This document shows positions 29,674 to 38,187 of a stretch of 64,000 bases of DNA, piece after piece. The translations under genes were made by a program, and so were the position numbers. Source of the stretch: Kitasatospora mediocidica KCTC 9733 (lineage in GTDB: Bacteria; Actinomycetota; Actinomycetes; Streptomycetales; Streptomycetaceae); the NCBI RefSeq assembly GCF_000744225.1, contig NZ_JQLN01000005.1:2131001-2195000 (forward strand), given 5' to 3'. The notes under the pieces are model-generated. The model saw only the letters and a program-made list of their open reading frames with translations. It made no database searches and had not been told where the DNA came from. How positions within the stretch are numbered: position 1 is the stretch's first letter; every line of letters starts with the position of its first letter.

Positions 29674-32600
29674 CCGCTGATACCCCCATTCAGGAGTTGA
29701 GCCAATTGAGCATTGTTCCGATCGATCTTGACATCGATTCGGCCTTCAAACTTCTCTCCGTCGATGTACACATTCACGATGGGAGGAGCCTGAGCGGCGC
29801 CAGAAGGACCATGAGACAGCGCCACGGAGTGGCGAAGAGCCGAGTAGCCGGAGGACGGAACAGAGAGCCGCTGTGCGGCCTTCAGGCTTTCGCCATGAGA
29901 CATGATGGATTCCCCGCCGGACATCTTCATCAGTTCGGGTCCGTTCTCGCCGACCCATGCCCAACCGGGCACAGCGGACGAAGTCCCCGTGGCATACCCA
30001 ACGTAGCTTCCGCCATGCGCCAGGCTCTTGATGCCGGGAACGTTGTTCACGCTCCCGTACCTGGAGATGATGTATCTGATGCCCGCAACGATGTTTGCGA
30101 CGGGATTGTAGATGTCATCGGGTAGCGACGGCAGTCGATAAGCCTCGAAGGTACTCATGATGGTCTGCATCAGGCCGCGGGAGGGATCTCCCGCTTGAGC
30201 ATTCGAGTCGGTCAGATTGATGGCCCGAGGATTCCCGCCAGACTCGGACCTGATGATCTGAGAGAGGGCAGCCGTCCAACTCGAATCGACACCCGTCAGC
30301 CCTTCGGCCTGAGTGATCCATCCCGCAACGTCACCGGACATGCCGGCGGTAGCCGCCGCGGTGGCCTTCTTGTCCTGGCCTCCGAAGAAGCCGAGAATTC
30401 CGTTGATCAGTGCGGATGGAATGCCGGTTAGCAGGCTCTTCATGACGGTATTTCCGGGAAGCATCCCAGAGACCCCGGCTAGGACCGGCTTCAGCATGTC
30501 CGAGGCTACGGCCTTCAGGCCGCCAGAGACTACGCGAGAAGCGTAGGACTCCAGACTTGAAACACCCTGACCAATTGTCGATCCGACACCCTTGATGCCG
30601 TTCCAGATAGACCCGACTATCCCACCGTCCTTGAAGTGACCATCGGATCCTTGGCCTCCGCCACCGAGCATCGCTCGGAGCTGATTGAAGCCGGCAGGGC
30701 CACCGAGAGCGGCCATCTCATCTACGGTCAGGATGCCCTCTCCGGCGGTGCCGTAGAGGGGAATCCAGTCGCCAGCGGACCGAGGCCCGTTGACTACGCC
30801 ACCGTCTGCGAAGTGTGGCGCATCCGGCAGATTAGGGATTCCCACCTTCGAGGCGATGAAGTTCCATACTTCCTCGATGCCGTTGGTGTAAACGGTATTT
30901 ACGAGGAAATTGACGGGGCCCTTCAGGGTGTCGATCAGCCCATTCCAGACTGAGGTAATCCCGGTGACCGCAGTATCGAATCCGGACTTGACATCCTTCA
31001 GCGTTCCCGAGATCACTGATCCGACTTTGTCAAAGGCGGGCTTGATCGCATTGTCATAGAGCCAGCTGGCCCAAGTGCCAATGACCTGAAGCCCAAGGAC
31101 GAAGTCGTCGAAGGCAGGCTTCAAGACATTCGAATACAGCCACTTGGCGGCCGTGCCGATCGCATCAAAGACGGGCTTGAGAACATTGAAGTAGAGCCAC
31201 GTTGCGACGTCTGCGATCCCGTGGAAGGCTGGCTCTAGGGCGTTGTGCCAGAGCCACAGCGCTCCAGCCTCGATATCATCGAGGGCTGGCGAGATGGCAT
31301 TCCTCCAGAGCCATGTGAATGCCGCCCCAATAGCTGAGGCTACGACGATGATGCCGATGCCGACCGGAACAAGCACATTCTGCCAGAGCCATACTGCGGC
31401 GTCCTCGATGCCGCTGAGGGCAGGCGAAATTGCGTTCTTCCAAAGCCAGACCGCTCCGGCGCCGATAGCGCCGAAGACTATGGCAATCCCAGCGCCGACC
31501 GGCGCAAGGACATTCTTCCAAAGCCAAATGGCGATATCGCCGAACAGGTGGAAAGTGGGCTCGACGTGAGAGTGGTAAAAATCCTCGATCGCCTTGGGGA
31601 GGCCTCCGGTAAAGAGGCCGCCGATCCACTCGAATGCTGGCTCTAGGGCGTTGTGCCAGAGCCAGCCAACGGCCTTTCCGATTGCGCCAAATGTGATAAG
31701 GAAGATCTGGCCTAGGACCTTGAGCAGAGGCTCAAGCACGTGAAAGGCAATAACGAACGGCGTCACCAGAATAGTGAAGACGATGACGAACAACAGGCGC
31801 AGGGCGAACGAGATGCCCTCAACTACTGGCGCGATGACATTTTTCCAGAGCCAGACGAAAATAGCGCCGACGAATGTGACCGCTGCAACTATTCCGTCGA
31901 TGGCCGGAGAGATCGCATCTCGCCAGAGCGTCATCACGACGCTGCCGATAAATCCAATTGCAACGGCTATTCCGGAACCCACTGGCTCAAACACATTTCG
32001 CCAGAGCCACATGAAGATGGATCCGATAAGCCCAATCTCACCAGCGATCACGATCCGAAGGATCTTGACCTGAGTCGAGAGCCAGGACATGAAGCCCTTG
32101 GCAGGGCCGCTATCGAATGCTCTTTTCAGCACTCCGGCGACATAGTCGAAGCCGGCTACGAGCCCACTCCAGACGTCCTGAGCAACACTGCCGATGTCTG
32201 CCAGGATGTCACGGAAGGTCTTCGAATGCTGGTAGAGCGCAACGAAGCCGATGACCAACAGAGTTATGCCAAGGGCGATCTGGCCGAAGAGGCTCATGTC
32301 CATCAGGCCATTGGTGATGGCCATGACGATATTCCAGGCTGACTGTGCGGCCTTCAGGGCAAAGAATCCCTGGACAAGGCTAGCGATGATCCGTGCGGCA
32401 GTCTCGTTGTGGCCGATGGCTCCTATGGCCTGGGCCACGATGAGAATCGCTGGACCGAGTTCCTTGAAGATCGTACGAGAGACGGAGAACTTGCCGAAGT
32501 CATTCGCGATATCGCGAATGATCGGCTCGGCCGGCTTCAGGTCAGTAATGAGCTTGCCGACAAAGGTTTCCACATCCTTGAGAGCGCCGGCCACGTGTGC

Positions 32601-34142
32601 GGCAGCTGGCGCTACTAGCCCCTGAAGCCTCTGCCCTGAGGCAGCTCCAGCGAGTTTGGACGTGATGCTGTTGGCCAGGTCGAAAATGGGCTTTCCGGCA
32701 GCGGCCGTAAATTGCGTCAAGCCATCCTTCAGGTTGCTCATCGAGCCCTTGAAGGTCAGGCTTTGCTTCGCCATCTCGCCACCCATGGCGACGGTAGTTT
32801 TGGTGCCCTTCTCCATGCCTGCGATCAGCTTTGGAAGGGCATCATCCGCCATCACCTTGCCGCTCTTAATCATGGCGGCCATCTGGGTTGTGGAGACGCC
32901 ATACTCATTCGACAGGATCTGAAGAGCAGGAATGCCGCGGATCTGGAGTTCCCTGATTTGGGTCTCCATGATCTGGCCCTTGGACTGCATCTCGCCGAAA
33001 ACCTGCGTAACGGAATCAAGGGTCGATCCGTCCCCGCCGAGCGCGGAGACTGCATCTCCGAGTCCGGTCAGATCTGGGATGATGTCCTTCGCATTGATGC
33101 CCAGGGCGAGAAGGTGTTGAGAGTCCTCAACAAGATTCTCGAACTGGAAGGGCGTCCCAAGCGCGAAAGACTTCAGTTGGGACAGCATGCCGGTAGCCTG
33201 CTGGTCAGATCCGAGAAGCGTTCCGAACGAGATTTGCGCGGATTGCATCTCAGAATTGAAGTCAATGACCGCGCCCTTGACCGCGCTCAGCGCGGACGAG
33301 ACGCCGTTAGTGATGGCCATCCCGATGGCAGACCCGAGAGACCATGTCCCGACGGAATAGGCCAGTCCCTTGCCGAACTCGGAGAAAGCTTTTTCGGCCT
33401 CGTTTTCAGCGTCTCCGAGGCCGCGGAAGCCTTCTCGATAGCTCTCCGGAAGTGCGGTGCGAAAGAAGCTCGCAACGGAGCCTCCGGCCTCCGCAACACC
33501 CTCTTCGATGCCAGACATCGCAAAATGGAAGCCGCCGGATATGGCGTTACTGAAACTCTGGACATCATCGCTCAGGCCCTGAAAGTGAAGTCCAGAGAAG
33601 ACGTTTCCGAGAGACGCGCTTGACTGGTCCATCTCGCGAGCTAGCTCTATGTTGAACTCGCGCGCAAGCTCCTCAGCCGCTACCCGCGCCTCTTCAGTCG
33701 CTTGCGCGATATGCTCTTCATCAAAAAGCGTAAGCTGAACGTCTCTAGTAGCCTCCGAGAAGTCCAGCGCCAGCTGTTCGCCGGCCATGCGACCAGCGTC
33801 CCCCATCGAAGAGGTTAGATCGCTGGTCGCCGCCGCTGTGGCGGCAGCGACAGCCGAAGTGATGCTGTCAGAAATTCCGCTAGCGGCGCTGTCGGCGCCT
33901 TCGGTCAGGGCCCTTGATATGGAGCTTGCCGCCTCTGATGAGGCGCCTGCCGCGGCGTCCACGATGGTCTGAAAGCTTCCGGTGTTGCCTGAGACATCAA
34001 ACGCTCTTGCCAGCTCCTGCTGAGCTTGATCAGCCGCAGTCTTGACCATGGCAGAGATGGCCGAGACTAGGCCTTTGGTATCGCCAACGGCCAGGTCGAC
34101 ATAGGCCACGCCGGCAGATCGAGCGGTGCCGTTACCGGCCAT
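29670..34142 (-). CDS. Tape measure protein with C-terminal lytic transglycosylase domain
   Basis: A 1490-residue protein, the largest gene of the prophage. The N-terminal ~250 residues are Ala/Ser-rich helix; QMAAMIKSGKVMADDALPKLIAGMEKGTK is the conserved tape-measure core. Residues ~700-1000 hold tandem repeats of about 35 residues built on WLWKNVLAPVGAGI / WLWRNAISPALDDI. Near residues 1280-1365 a soluble-transglycosylase-like domain (SQIIRSESGGNP with the catalytic Glu, then SRGLMQTIMSTF) would locally open peptidoglycan. The protein sets tail length; the 1490 residues imply a long flexible siphovirus tail. Confidence 0.93.
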   Translation of the reverse strand: MAGNGTARSAGVAYVDLAVGDTKGLVSAISAMVKTAADQAQQELARAFDVSGNTGSFQTIVDAAAGASSEAASSISRALTEGADSAASGISDSITSAVAAATAAATSDLTSSMGDAGRMAGEQLALDFSEATRDVQLTLFDEEHIAQATEEARVAAEELAREFNIELAREMDQSSASLGNVFSGLHFQGLSDDVQSFSNAISGGFHFAMSGIEEGVAEAGGSVASFFRTALPESYREGFRGLGDAENEAEKAFSEFGKGLAYSVGTWSLGSAIGMAITNGVSSALSAVKGAVIDFNSEMQSAQISFGTLLGSDQQATGMLSQLKSFALGTPFQFENLVEDSQHLLALGINAKDIIPDLTGLGDAVSALGGDGSTLDSVTQVFGEMQSKGQIMETQIRELQIRGIPALQILSNEYGVSTTQMAAMIKSGKVMADDALPKLIAGMEKGTKTTVAMGGEMAKQSLTFKGSMSNLKDGLTQFTAAAGKPIFDLANSITSKLAGAASGQRLQGLVAPAAAHVAGALKDVETFVGKLITDLKPAEPIIRDIANDFGKFSVSRTIFKELGPAILIVAQAIGAIGHNETAARIIASLVQGFFALKAAQSAWNIVMAITNGLMDMSLFGQIALGITLLVIGFVALYQHSKTFRDILADIGSVAQDVWSGLVAGFDYVAGVLKRAFDSGPAKGFMSWLSTQVKILRIVIAGEIGLIGSIFMWLWRNVFEPVGSGIAVAIGFIGSVVMTLWRDAISPAIDGIVAAVTFVGAIFVWLWKNVIAPVVEGISFALRLLFVIVFTILVTPFVIAFHVLEPLLKVLGQIFLITFGAIGKAVGWLWHNALEPAFEWIGGLFTGGLPKAIEDFYHSHVEPTFHLFGDIAIWLWKNVLAPVGAGIAIVFGAIGAGAVWLWKNAISPALSGIEDAAVWLWQNVLVPVGIGIIVVASAIGAAFTWLWRNAISPALDDIEAGALWLWHNALEPAFHGIADVATWLYFNVLKPVFDAIGTAAKWLYSNVLKPAFDDFVLGLQVIGTWASWLYDNAIKPAFDKVGSVISGTLKDVKSGFDTAVTGITSVWNGLIDTLKGPVNFLVNTVYTNGIEEVWNFIASKVGIPNLPDAPHFADGGVVNGPRSAGDWIPLYGTAGEGILTVDEMAALGGPAGFNQLRAMLGGGGQGSDGHFKDGGIVGSIWNGIKGVGSTIGQGVSSLESYASRVVSGGLKAVASDMLKPVLAGVSGMLPGNTVMKSLLTGIPSALINGILGFFGGQDKKATAAATAGMSGDVAGWITQAEGLTGVDSSWTAALSQIIRSESGGNPRAINLTDSNAQAGDPSRGLMQTIMSTFEAYRLPSLPDDIYNPVANIVAGIRYIISRYGSVNNVPGIKSLAHGGSYVGYATGTSSAVPGWAWVGENGPELMKMSGGESIMSHGESLKAAQRLSVPSSGYSALRHSVALSHGPSGAAQAPPIVNVYIDGEKFEGRIDVKIDRNNAQLAQLLNGGISG

Positions 34143-34157
34143 CGTTGAATCACCTCG

Positions 34158-34831
34158 CTACGAAGAGAAGAAAGAGGCCTGATCGGCCAGCGATGCTGCC
34201 CGGACCGATCCGGCCTGTGTATCGACTCCAGGGCGAGGAATCGGCTTTGGTTGCTCCTGTTCGTGCCCTTCCTCGGAGTTCGCACTAGCGAACATCCAAT
34301 TTGCAATGGCCAGCTGATCGGCCACCAGGGCGAGGAGATGATCAGTCCGAGACCACGATGCGGTCTCGACTCCATTGACCTCTTTGGAAAGCTCCGAATC
34401 TGCCGGGAGCCGTCGAATCAGGTTCATCATCCGACGGGTAGAAATCTCGCCCCTGTGATAGGCGTGAATATCAACTCCATAGACTCGGAGAAGATCGGCT
34501 TCTAGAGCCTCTGCGTGCTCAGATATCAGCTCGCAGAGGTCGAGTCTTCCCCCACGCCAGCGCCGGTCTCTTCTCGCCAGGCGGTCATAATCGCCTTGAC
34601 GTCCTGAACGCTCAGCTTGTGAGCGAAGAGGCGTTCAGCGGCGCCGGCATCGCCGACAATTGCGCCGAGTACGCCCTTGAGATCAGACTCGTCGAGCGTC
34701 TTAATCGTGTCCAGCACGTCGACATCGAGTTCGGTCGGGAGGGAAAACTCCTCGCCATCAAGCGTGAAGTGGAAAGCGTCGCCGTGCGCTTCAAGGCGCT
34801 GAGCGCGGGCTGCATTGACATCAAAAACCAT
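34158..34831 (-). CDS. Tail assembly chaperone, long product by -1 frameshift (gpGT-like)
   Basis: The second frame is open from the end of the short chaperone into an 85+ residue domain (LDLCELISEHAEALEADLLRVYG, DIHAYHRGEISTRRMMNLIRRLP) typical of the T part of siphovirus chaperones, ending at 34158. The frames join at a slippery GGGGGAA (34547-34553 on the minus strand; codons GGG GAA re-pair as GGG GGA). A lambda-like -1 frameshift therefore makes a long form. It precedes the tape measure gene, as expected. Confidence 0.8.
34526..34831 (-). CDS. Tail assembly chaperone, short product (gpG-like)
   Basis: A 101-residue acidic protein starting at ATG 34831 (GAGGACATACTCC upstream; a GTG-type extension of 15 codons is possible but unneeded). 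FDVNAARAQRLEAHGDAFHFTLDGEEFSLPTELDVDVLDTIKTLDESDLKGVLGAI is the classic actinophage chaperone sequence. The slippery site lies eight codons before the stop. Confidence 0.85.
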   Translation of the reverse strand: MVFDVNAARAQRLEAHGDAFHFTLDGEEFSLPTELDVDVLDTIKTLDESDLKGVLGAIVGDAGAAERLFAHKLSVQDVKAIMTAWREETGAGVGEDSTSAS

Positions 34832-34863
34832 GGAGTATGTCCTCTCGGGAAGAGATCCGTCAG

Positions 34864-34900
34864 CCCGCTCTTCCAACGGGCTGACGGACGATTGGATAGC
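34864..34900. other. Leader hairpin upstream of the tail chaperone gene
   Basis: On the minus strand an 11-bp stem (CCGTCAGCCCG with CGGGCTGACGG) closes a 9-base loop, between repeat copy 5 and the chaperone start. It could limit read-through from the highly expressed major tail gene, a common way to lower chaperone levels. Confidence 0.65.
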
Positions 34901-34916
34901 CTGTCATGCGTTAAGC
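34901..34916 (-). promoter_or_regulatory. 16-bp phage repeat, copy 5 (CAT variant), minus strand
   Basis: The minus strand reads GCTTAACGCATGACAG just after the major tail protein gene. It is the only copy inside the late operon and the only minus-strand copy, oriented with transcription. No good -10 is seen at 16-18 bases. Confidence 0.65.
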
Positions 34917-34929
34917 TTCAGGGCATGAG

Positions 34930-35514
34930 TCAGGGAGTCAGGTTTGGGTCGTTGGAGTACCAGTAGGCAAGTGGAGTGACGCCATCGATTCCGAGCGCGT
35001 CATAAGTGATGCCCAGGTTCGCAGCCTTGTCCCGAGTCAGAGAGACGTCGGTAGTATCCGAGACCTGACCGCGGGGAATGATGATTCGAGTCGTGATCGC
35101 GCCGTTGTTGTCCGTCCACTCGATCCCAAGAGCCCGCTCGTAAGAAGTCAGAGTCTCGCTGATGGTGTAGAGGTAGCCAGAGGCGCCATTCGTGGCGACC
35201 ACGCCACCGCCCGCCCACAGGGGCAGCGTAATGGCATTGATCTGCTGAAGCGTGAACTTGGCCGTGAAGGCCCGAGACTTCGGAACCATGCGAGCCGCAA
35301 CGGTGGTTTGCCATGTATTGATGGAATCCCACGAGTCCTTCTTGCCGATCACCACTCCGGATTCGTCCGTGAAGCCGAGATCCTGCCAGGAAGCACTGGC
35401 GCTTGCCCAAGAGGCAACAACGTCAGTCGGGGCAGCGGTGCCAACCGGGGCCACGTACAGGTGACCCTGTCCCGCTACCCGAATCTGATTAGTAGTCTGA
35501 CCACCAATGGCCAT
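34930..35514 (-). CDS. Major tail protein
   Basis: A 194-residue protein: VAGQGHLYVAPVGTAAPTDVVASWASASASWQDLGFTDESGV is the conserved N-terminal motif of siphovirus tail-tube proteins, followed by FTAKFTLQQINAITLPLWAGG and an immunoglobulin-like beta pattern. It forms the tail tube. It is separated from the chaperone gene by repeat copy 5 and a hairpin, consistent with high expression of this gene alone. Confidence 0.85.
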   Translation of the reverse strand: MAIGGQTTNQIRVAGQGHLYVAPVGTAAPTDVVASWASASASWQDLGFTDESGVVIGKKDSWDSINTWQTTVAARMVPKSRAFTAKFTLQQINAITLPLWAGGGVVATNGASGYLYTISETLTSYERALGIEWTDNNGAITTRIIIPRGQVSDTTDVSLTRDKAANLGITYDALGIDGVTPLAYWYSNDPNLTP

Positions 35515-35525
35515 AAGAAACCCTC

Positions 35526-35936
35526 CTAAGCGGGATGGACTATGGCCGTGATCTGAATGAGGTACCGGCCAGCGTTTGGGTAATCTTGTTCATCGAGCCA
35601 TTGCGGCCCGACGTCCTCTCTGCACTGCGAAATTGATGCACCCCATGGCGAGACATCAGCTCCGTTGAGCAGATCGACGTAGAGAAGTCGACGGACAATC
35701 GCAGTGAGATCCCATGCGGCCCCCTTGTCGGGGCCGAAGCAGTCGACATCAATTCGAGGATGGTCGAAACGCATGAGATAGTCGGCGGAACCGCCGAGCC
35801 GGACGACTCGCACGACTCGCTGACTGCCGTCATAGCTGTCGGGGACTCTCGTCCCGATCAGGACACCGTTCAGGGCAGACTGAGTAGCGAGCCACTGAGT
35901 AAGGACTTCCTCGATATCCGGAAGGACGTCAGCCAT
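35526..35936 (-). CDS. Tail terminator-like protein
   Basis: A 136-residue protein in the position of the tail terminator (between gp10-like and major tail genes). DIEEVLTQWLATQSALNGVLIGTRVPD, VRLGGSADYLMRFDHPRIDVDCFG and YLIQITAIVHPA fit the lambda gpU-like fold. It would cap the tail tube and join it to the head. Confidence 0.7.
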   Translation of the reverse strand: MADVLPDIEEVLTQWLATQSALNGVLIGTRVPDSYDGSQRVVRVVRLGGSADYLMRFDHPRIDVDCFGPDKGAAWDLTAIVRRLLYVDLLNGADVSPWGASISQCREDVGPQWLDEQDYPNAGRYLIQITAIVHPA

Positions 35937-36237
35937 TGCGATAGACCTCTATCGCCTTACCGAGAGCCCTGTAGGCCGGCCTTTTGGCCGTCCCGAACTC
36001 AATCGAGAGGGCCGCCGGATCATTGGACGAGACCCGATAGAAGGGGCGACCCTTGCGCGACTTCATCAGCTCTCCCTTGATGGAGTCCTCGAAGGCGCCA
36101 GTATTGCGAAAGGCCGCAGCGTTAGCCTTAGCGGCGGCAAGGATTTCTTGTCCGATGGCTTCTACTTGATCGGAGACCGCAGGGCTTCGCCAGAGGTCCT
36201 GAAGCCACTCATCGCCGTTGTAGACGAATTCAGCCAC
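35929..36237 (-). CDS. HK97 gp10-like neck/tail completion protein
   Basis: A 102-residue protein (AIGQEILAAAKANAAAFRNTGAFEDSIKGELMKSRKGRPFYRVSSNDPAALSIEFGT) with the hallmark of the gp10-like putative tail-component family. It overlaps the terminator gene by eight bases. Confidence 0.75.
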   Translation of the reverse strand: MAEFVYNGDEWLQDLWRSPAVSDQVEAIGQEILAAAKANAAAFRNTGAFEDSIKGELMKSRKGRPFYRVSSNDPAALSIEFGTAKRPAYRALGKAIEVYRNG

Positions 36238-36240
36238 CTG

Positions 36241-36585
36241 TCACCCCTCGAATCTCTTGATTCGGCACTCGATATGGTGGAGACCCCATCCGGGGCGGTA
36301 CACGGGCGCCGGAATGCCAAAGACCTGATAGGTCGATCCATTGATGACCAGTCGATCAGTGCCTAGGATGTCCGTGCCGGGGGGCAGGAAGGCGTTCCCA
36401 TCAGACTCTGTCTGATCCCGGTCCTTTCCGTCTTCCTGCATTTTCCGCTGGTTGGTGTCAAGCCAACCGACGACAGGGGTAGAGACCGGATGAGACCAAT
36501 CTATGTTGCTGTTCCCGTATCGATCCTTAGTCGAGCCAGCGCGCTGAATGACCATCGGGATATTGAGGATCTGGTCTAGGCTCAT
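36241..36585 (-). CDS. Head-tail stopper-like protein
   Basis: A 114-residue protein (MVIQRAGSTKDRYGNSNIDWSHPVSTPVVGWLDTNQRK, ILGTDRLVINGSTYQVFG) resembling SPP1 gp16/HK97 gp7-type head-closure proteins. The start overlaps the connector stop (ATGA). It is in the expected order between connector and gp10-like gene. Confidence 0.7.
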   Translation of the reverse strand: MSLDQILNIPMVIQRAGSTKDRYGNSNIDWSHPVSTPVVGWLDTNQRKMQEDGKDRDQTESDGNAFLPPGTDILGTDRLVINGSTYQVFGIPAPVYRPGWGLHHIECRIKRFEG

Positions 36586-37205
36586 CGCATCTCGATCGTT
36601 CTGTTACGCCGGCCGCGGTAAGGCCGGAGGATCGCTATGTCGGCAGCGGTCAGTTCGACCTGAGCTGTTGGGAAGTTATCGGCCATCCGATAGGAATAGC
36701 CCCCGATCGTCTCTGAGATCACGCCCGGAGAACCGGGCGCCATGATGACTCGAAGCACCATGCCTGCCGTGACACCAACGACGTCATCCGGGATAACCGA
36801 ATAGCCATGCGTGTACGTGATCTGATACGAAATGTTGCGCCAAAACCAGTCGTTGTCAGCCCAGATCTCGGGCGCATTGACAATTGACGATGGCGGGCTC
36901 AGCGTGACGGTAGCTAGACCGTCCCACGTCCACACCGAATACGGGATGAGGCTCTTGCCGTCCGCGTTGACACGAGAAATCGAATCGATCGACGCTACCG
37001 GCCTCTGAGAGAGGATGAGCTGATTGTCCGTGGGGGACAAGATCTCTACTGACTGAGCCATGGTGAAGGACTGTCGAGTGTGCGAACGCACTCGGCTCGA
37101 AGCGTCGATAAGGAGCGTTACCGCTCTCGTCTGCTCGGCCGTAGTCATCGCCCGCGGCATGCGGGCCTCAACGTCCAAAACGGTAGCCAGAGGCGTCAGA
37201 CTCAT
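36582..37205 (-). CDS. Head-tail connector (adaptor) protein
   Basis: A 207-residue protein starting at ATG 37205, overlapping the glycosyltransferase stop (ATGA). ATVLDVEARMPRAMTTAEQTRAVTLLIDASSRVRSHTRQSF is the helical N-terminus of the gp6/gp15-like adaptor family; the C-terminus contains a beta-rich region and ELTAADIAILRPYR. It binds the portal ring. Confidence 0.75.
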   Translation of the reverse strand: MSLTPLATVLDVEARMPRAMTTAEQTRAVTLLIDASSRVRSHTRQSFTMAQSVEILSPTDNQLILSQRPVASIDSISRVNADGKSLIPYSVWTWDGLATVTLSPPSSIVNAPEIWADNDWFWRNISYQITYTHGYSVIPDDVVGVTAGMVLRVIMAPGSPGVISETIGGYSYRMADNFPTAQVELTAADIAILRPYRGRRNRTIEMR

Positions 37206-38173
37206 GCGTTTTCCACCGCCTGACACCATGCCGCTAGATCCTGATCCCGGATGGAGTCGAGTTCCTTGGAACGCTTCTCGGCTCGCTTAGATGCAGCGCG
37301 CCAGGAACGGCCATCAGACAGGCGCCGAAGGGCGCCCTCCCAGCCGTTCAGGTCATCGCGCGGAACAAAGGTCCCGGCTTCTCCCAGAGCCTCGGAGAGG
37401 CCGTTCGTGGGATTTGCGATTACCGGGATGCCGGAGGCCATAGCCTCAACAGCAACCCGTCCCCAAGACTCATAGATCGAGGGCATAAGCAGGACTCGCG
37501 TCCTGCCGTAGATCTCTCGCATTGAGTGCGGGTCGGTGTGCTTTACGATCTCGACATTGGGCAGATCTTCAATGATCTGGTCTCCGTGAGCACCGACAAC
37601 GCCGAGAAATTCTGTCTCTGGCATTCGTCGTGCAAGCTCGTAGAGAACCTTCGCGCCCTTGTCCTCATTCAGATTGATCAGCGTGACCTTCGTGCCGGGC
37701 TTCGTCCGGTACTCGTCCGAGTAGATCGGAGGACGGACTACGAGAGAATCCGGCACGGGCTGATAGGCCTGAAGCTCCTCGCGGAGCCATTCGCTGTTGT
37801 AGACCTGATAGACGTCGGTCTCTCCGGACCATGACCGCGTGTTGTCGAAGTCGTTGTGATTGATAACAAAGCAGGGGATCTTCATCCAACGGGAGAGGAT
37901 CACGGCTCGCGCCGTGTTCTCCAGGTGAGTTACTACCACTCCGACGCCCGGCATGAGATCCATCGGATCGTCCTTGTCCCGATAGGGATGGACTCGGATT
38001 CCATCGATCTCATAGCCGGCGTGCCGGTAGGATTCGTTCAGGGGCGGTCGTGACTCAAGGACATCGACCTCATGGCCTTTCTCCACCAGTGCCCTAAGCA
38101 TGGTGTGCATCATGACTTCCGCACCGCCATTGTGGTGCGGAACGTACCAATGGACCATAGCTAGAATGCGCAC
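37202..38173 (-). CDS. Group 1 (GT4-type) glycosyltransferase inside the head operon
   Basis: A 323-residue GT-B enzyme: N-terminal MRILAMVHWYVPHHNGGAEVMMHTMLRALVEKGHEVDVL (GGAE acceptor loop) and C-terminal MPSIYESWGRVAVEAMASGIPVIA, the E-x7-E nucleotide-sugar signature. It sits between capsid and connector genes with coding overlaps, so it is expressed with virion proteins. The likely role is glycosylation of the capsid or tail, as shown for some actinophages; alternatives are modification of host surface sugars. No signal peptide, so it acts in the cytoplasm. Confidence 0.88.
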   Translation of the reverse strand: MRILAMVHWYVPHHNGGAEVMMHTMLRALVEKGHEVDVLESRPPLNESYRHAGYEIDGIRVHPYRDKDDPMDLMPGVGVVVTHLENTARAVILSRWMKIPCFVINHNDFDNTRSWSGETDVYQVYNSEWLREELQAYQPVPDSLVVRPPIYSDEYRTKPGTKVTLINLNEDKGAKVLYELARRMPETEFLGVVGAHGDQIIEDLPNVEIVKHTDPHSMREIYGRTRVLLMPSIYESWGRVAVEAMASGIPVIANPTNGLSEALGEAGTFVPRDDLNGWEGALRRLSDGRSWRAASKRAEKRSKELDSIRDQDLAAWCQAVENA

Positions 38174-38187
38174 TGATGGACCCCCTA

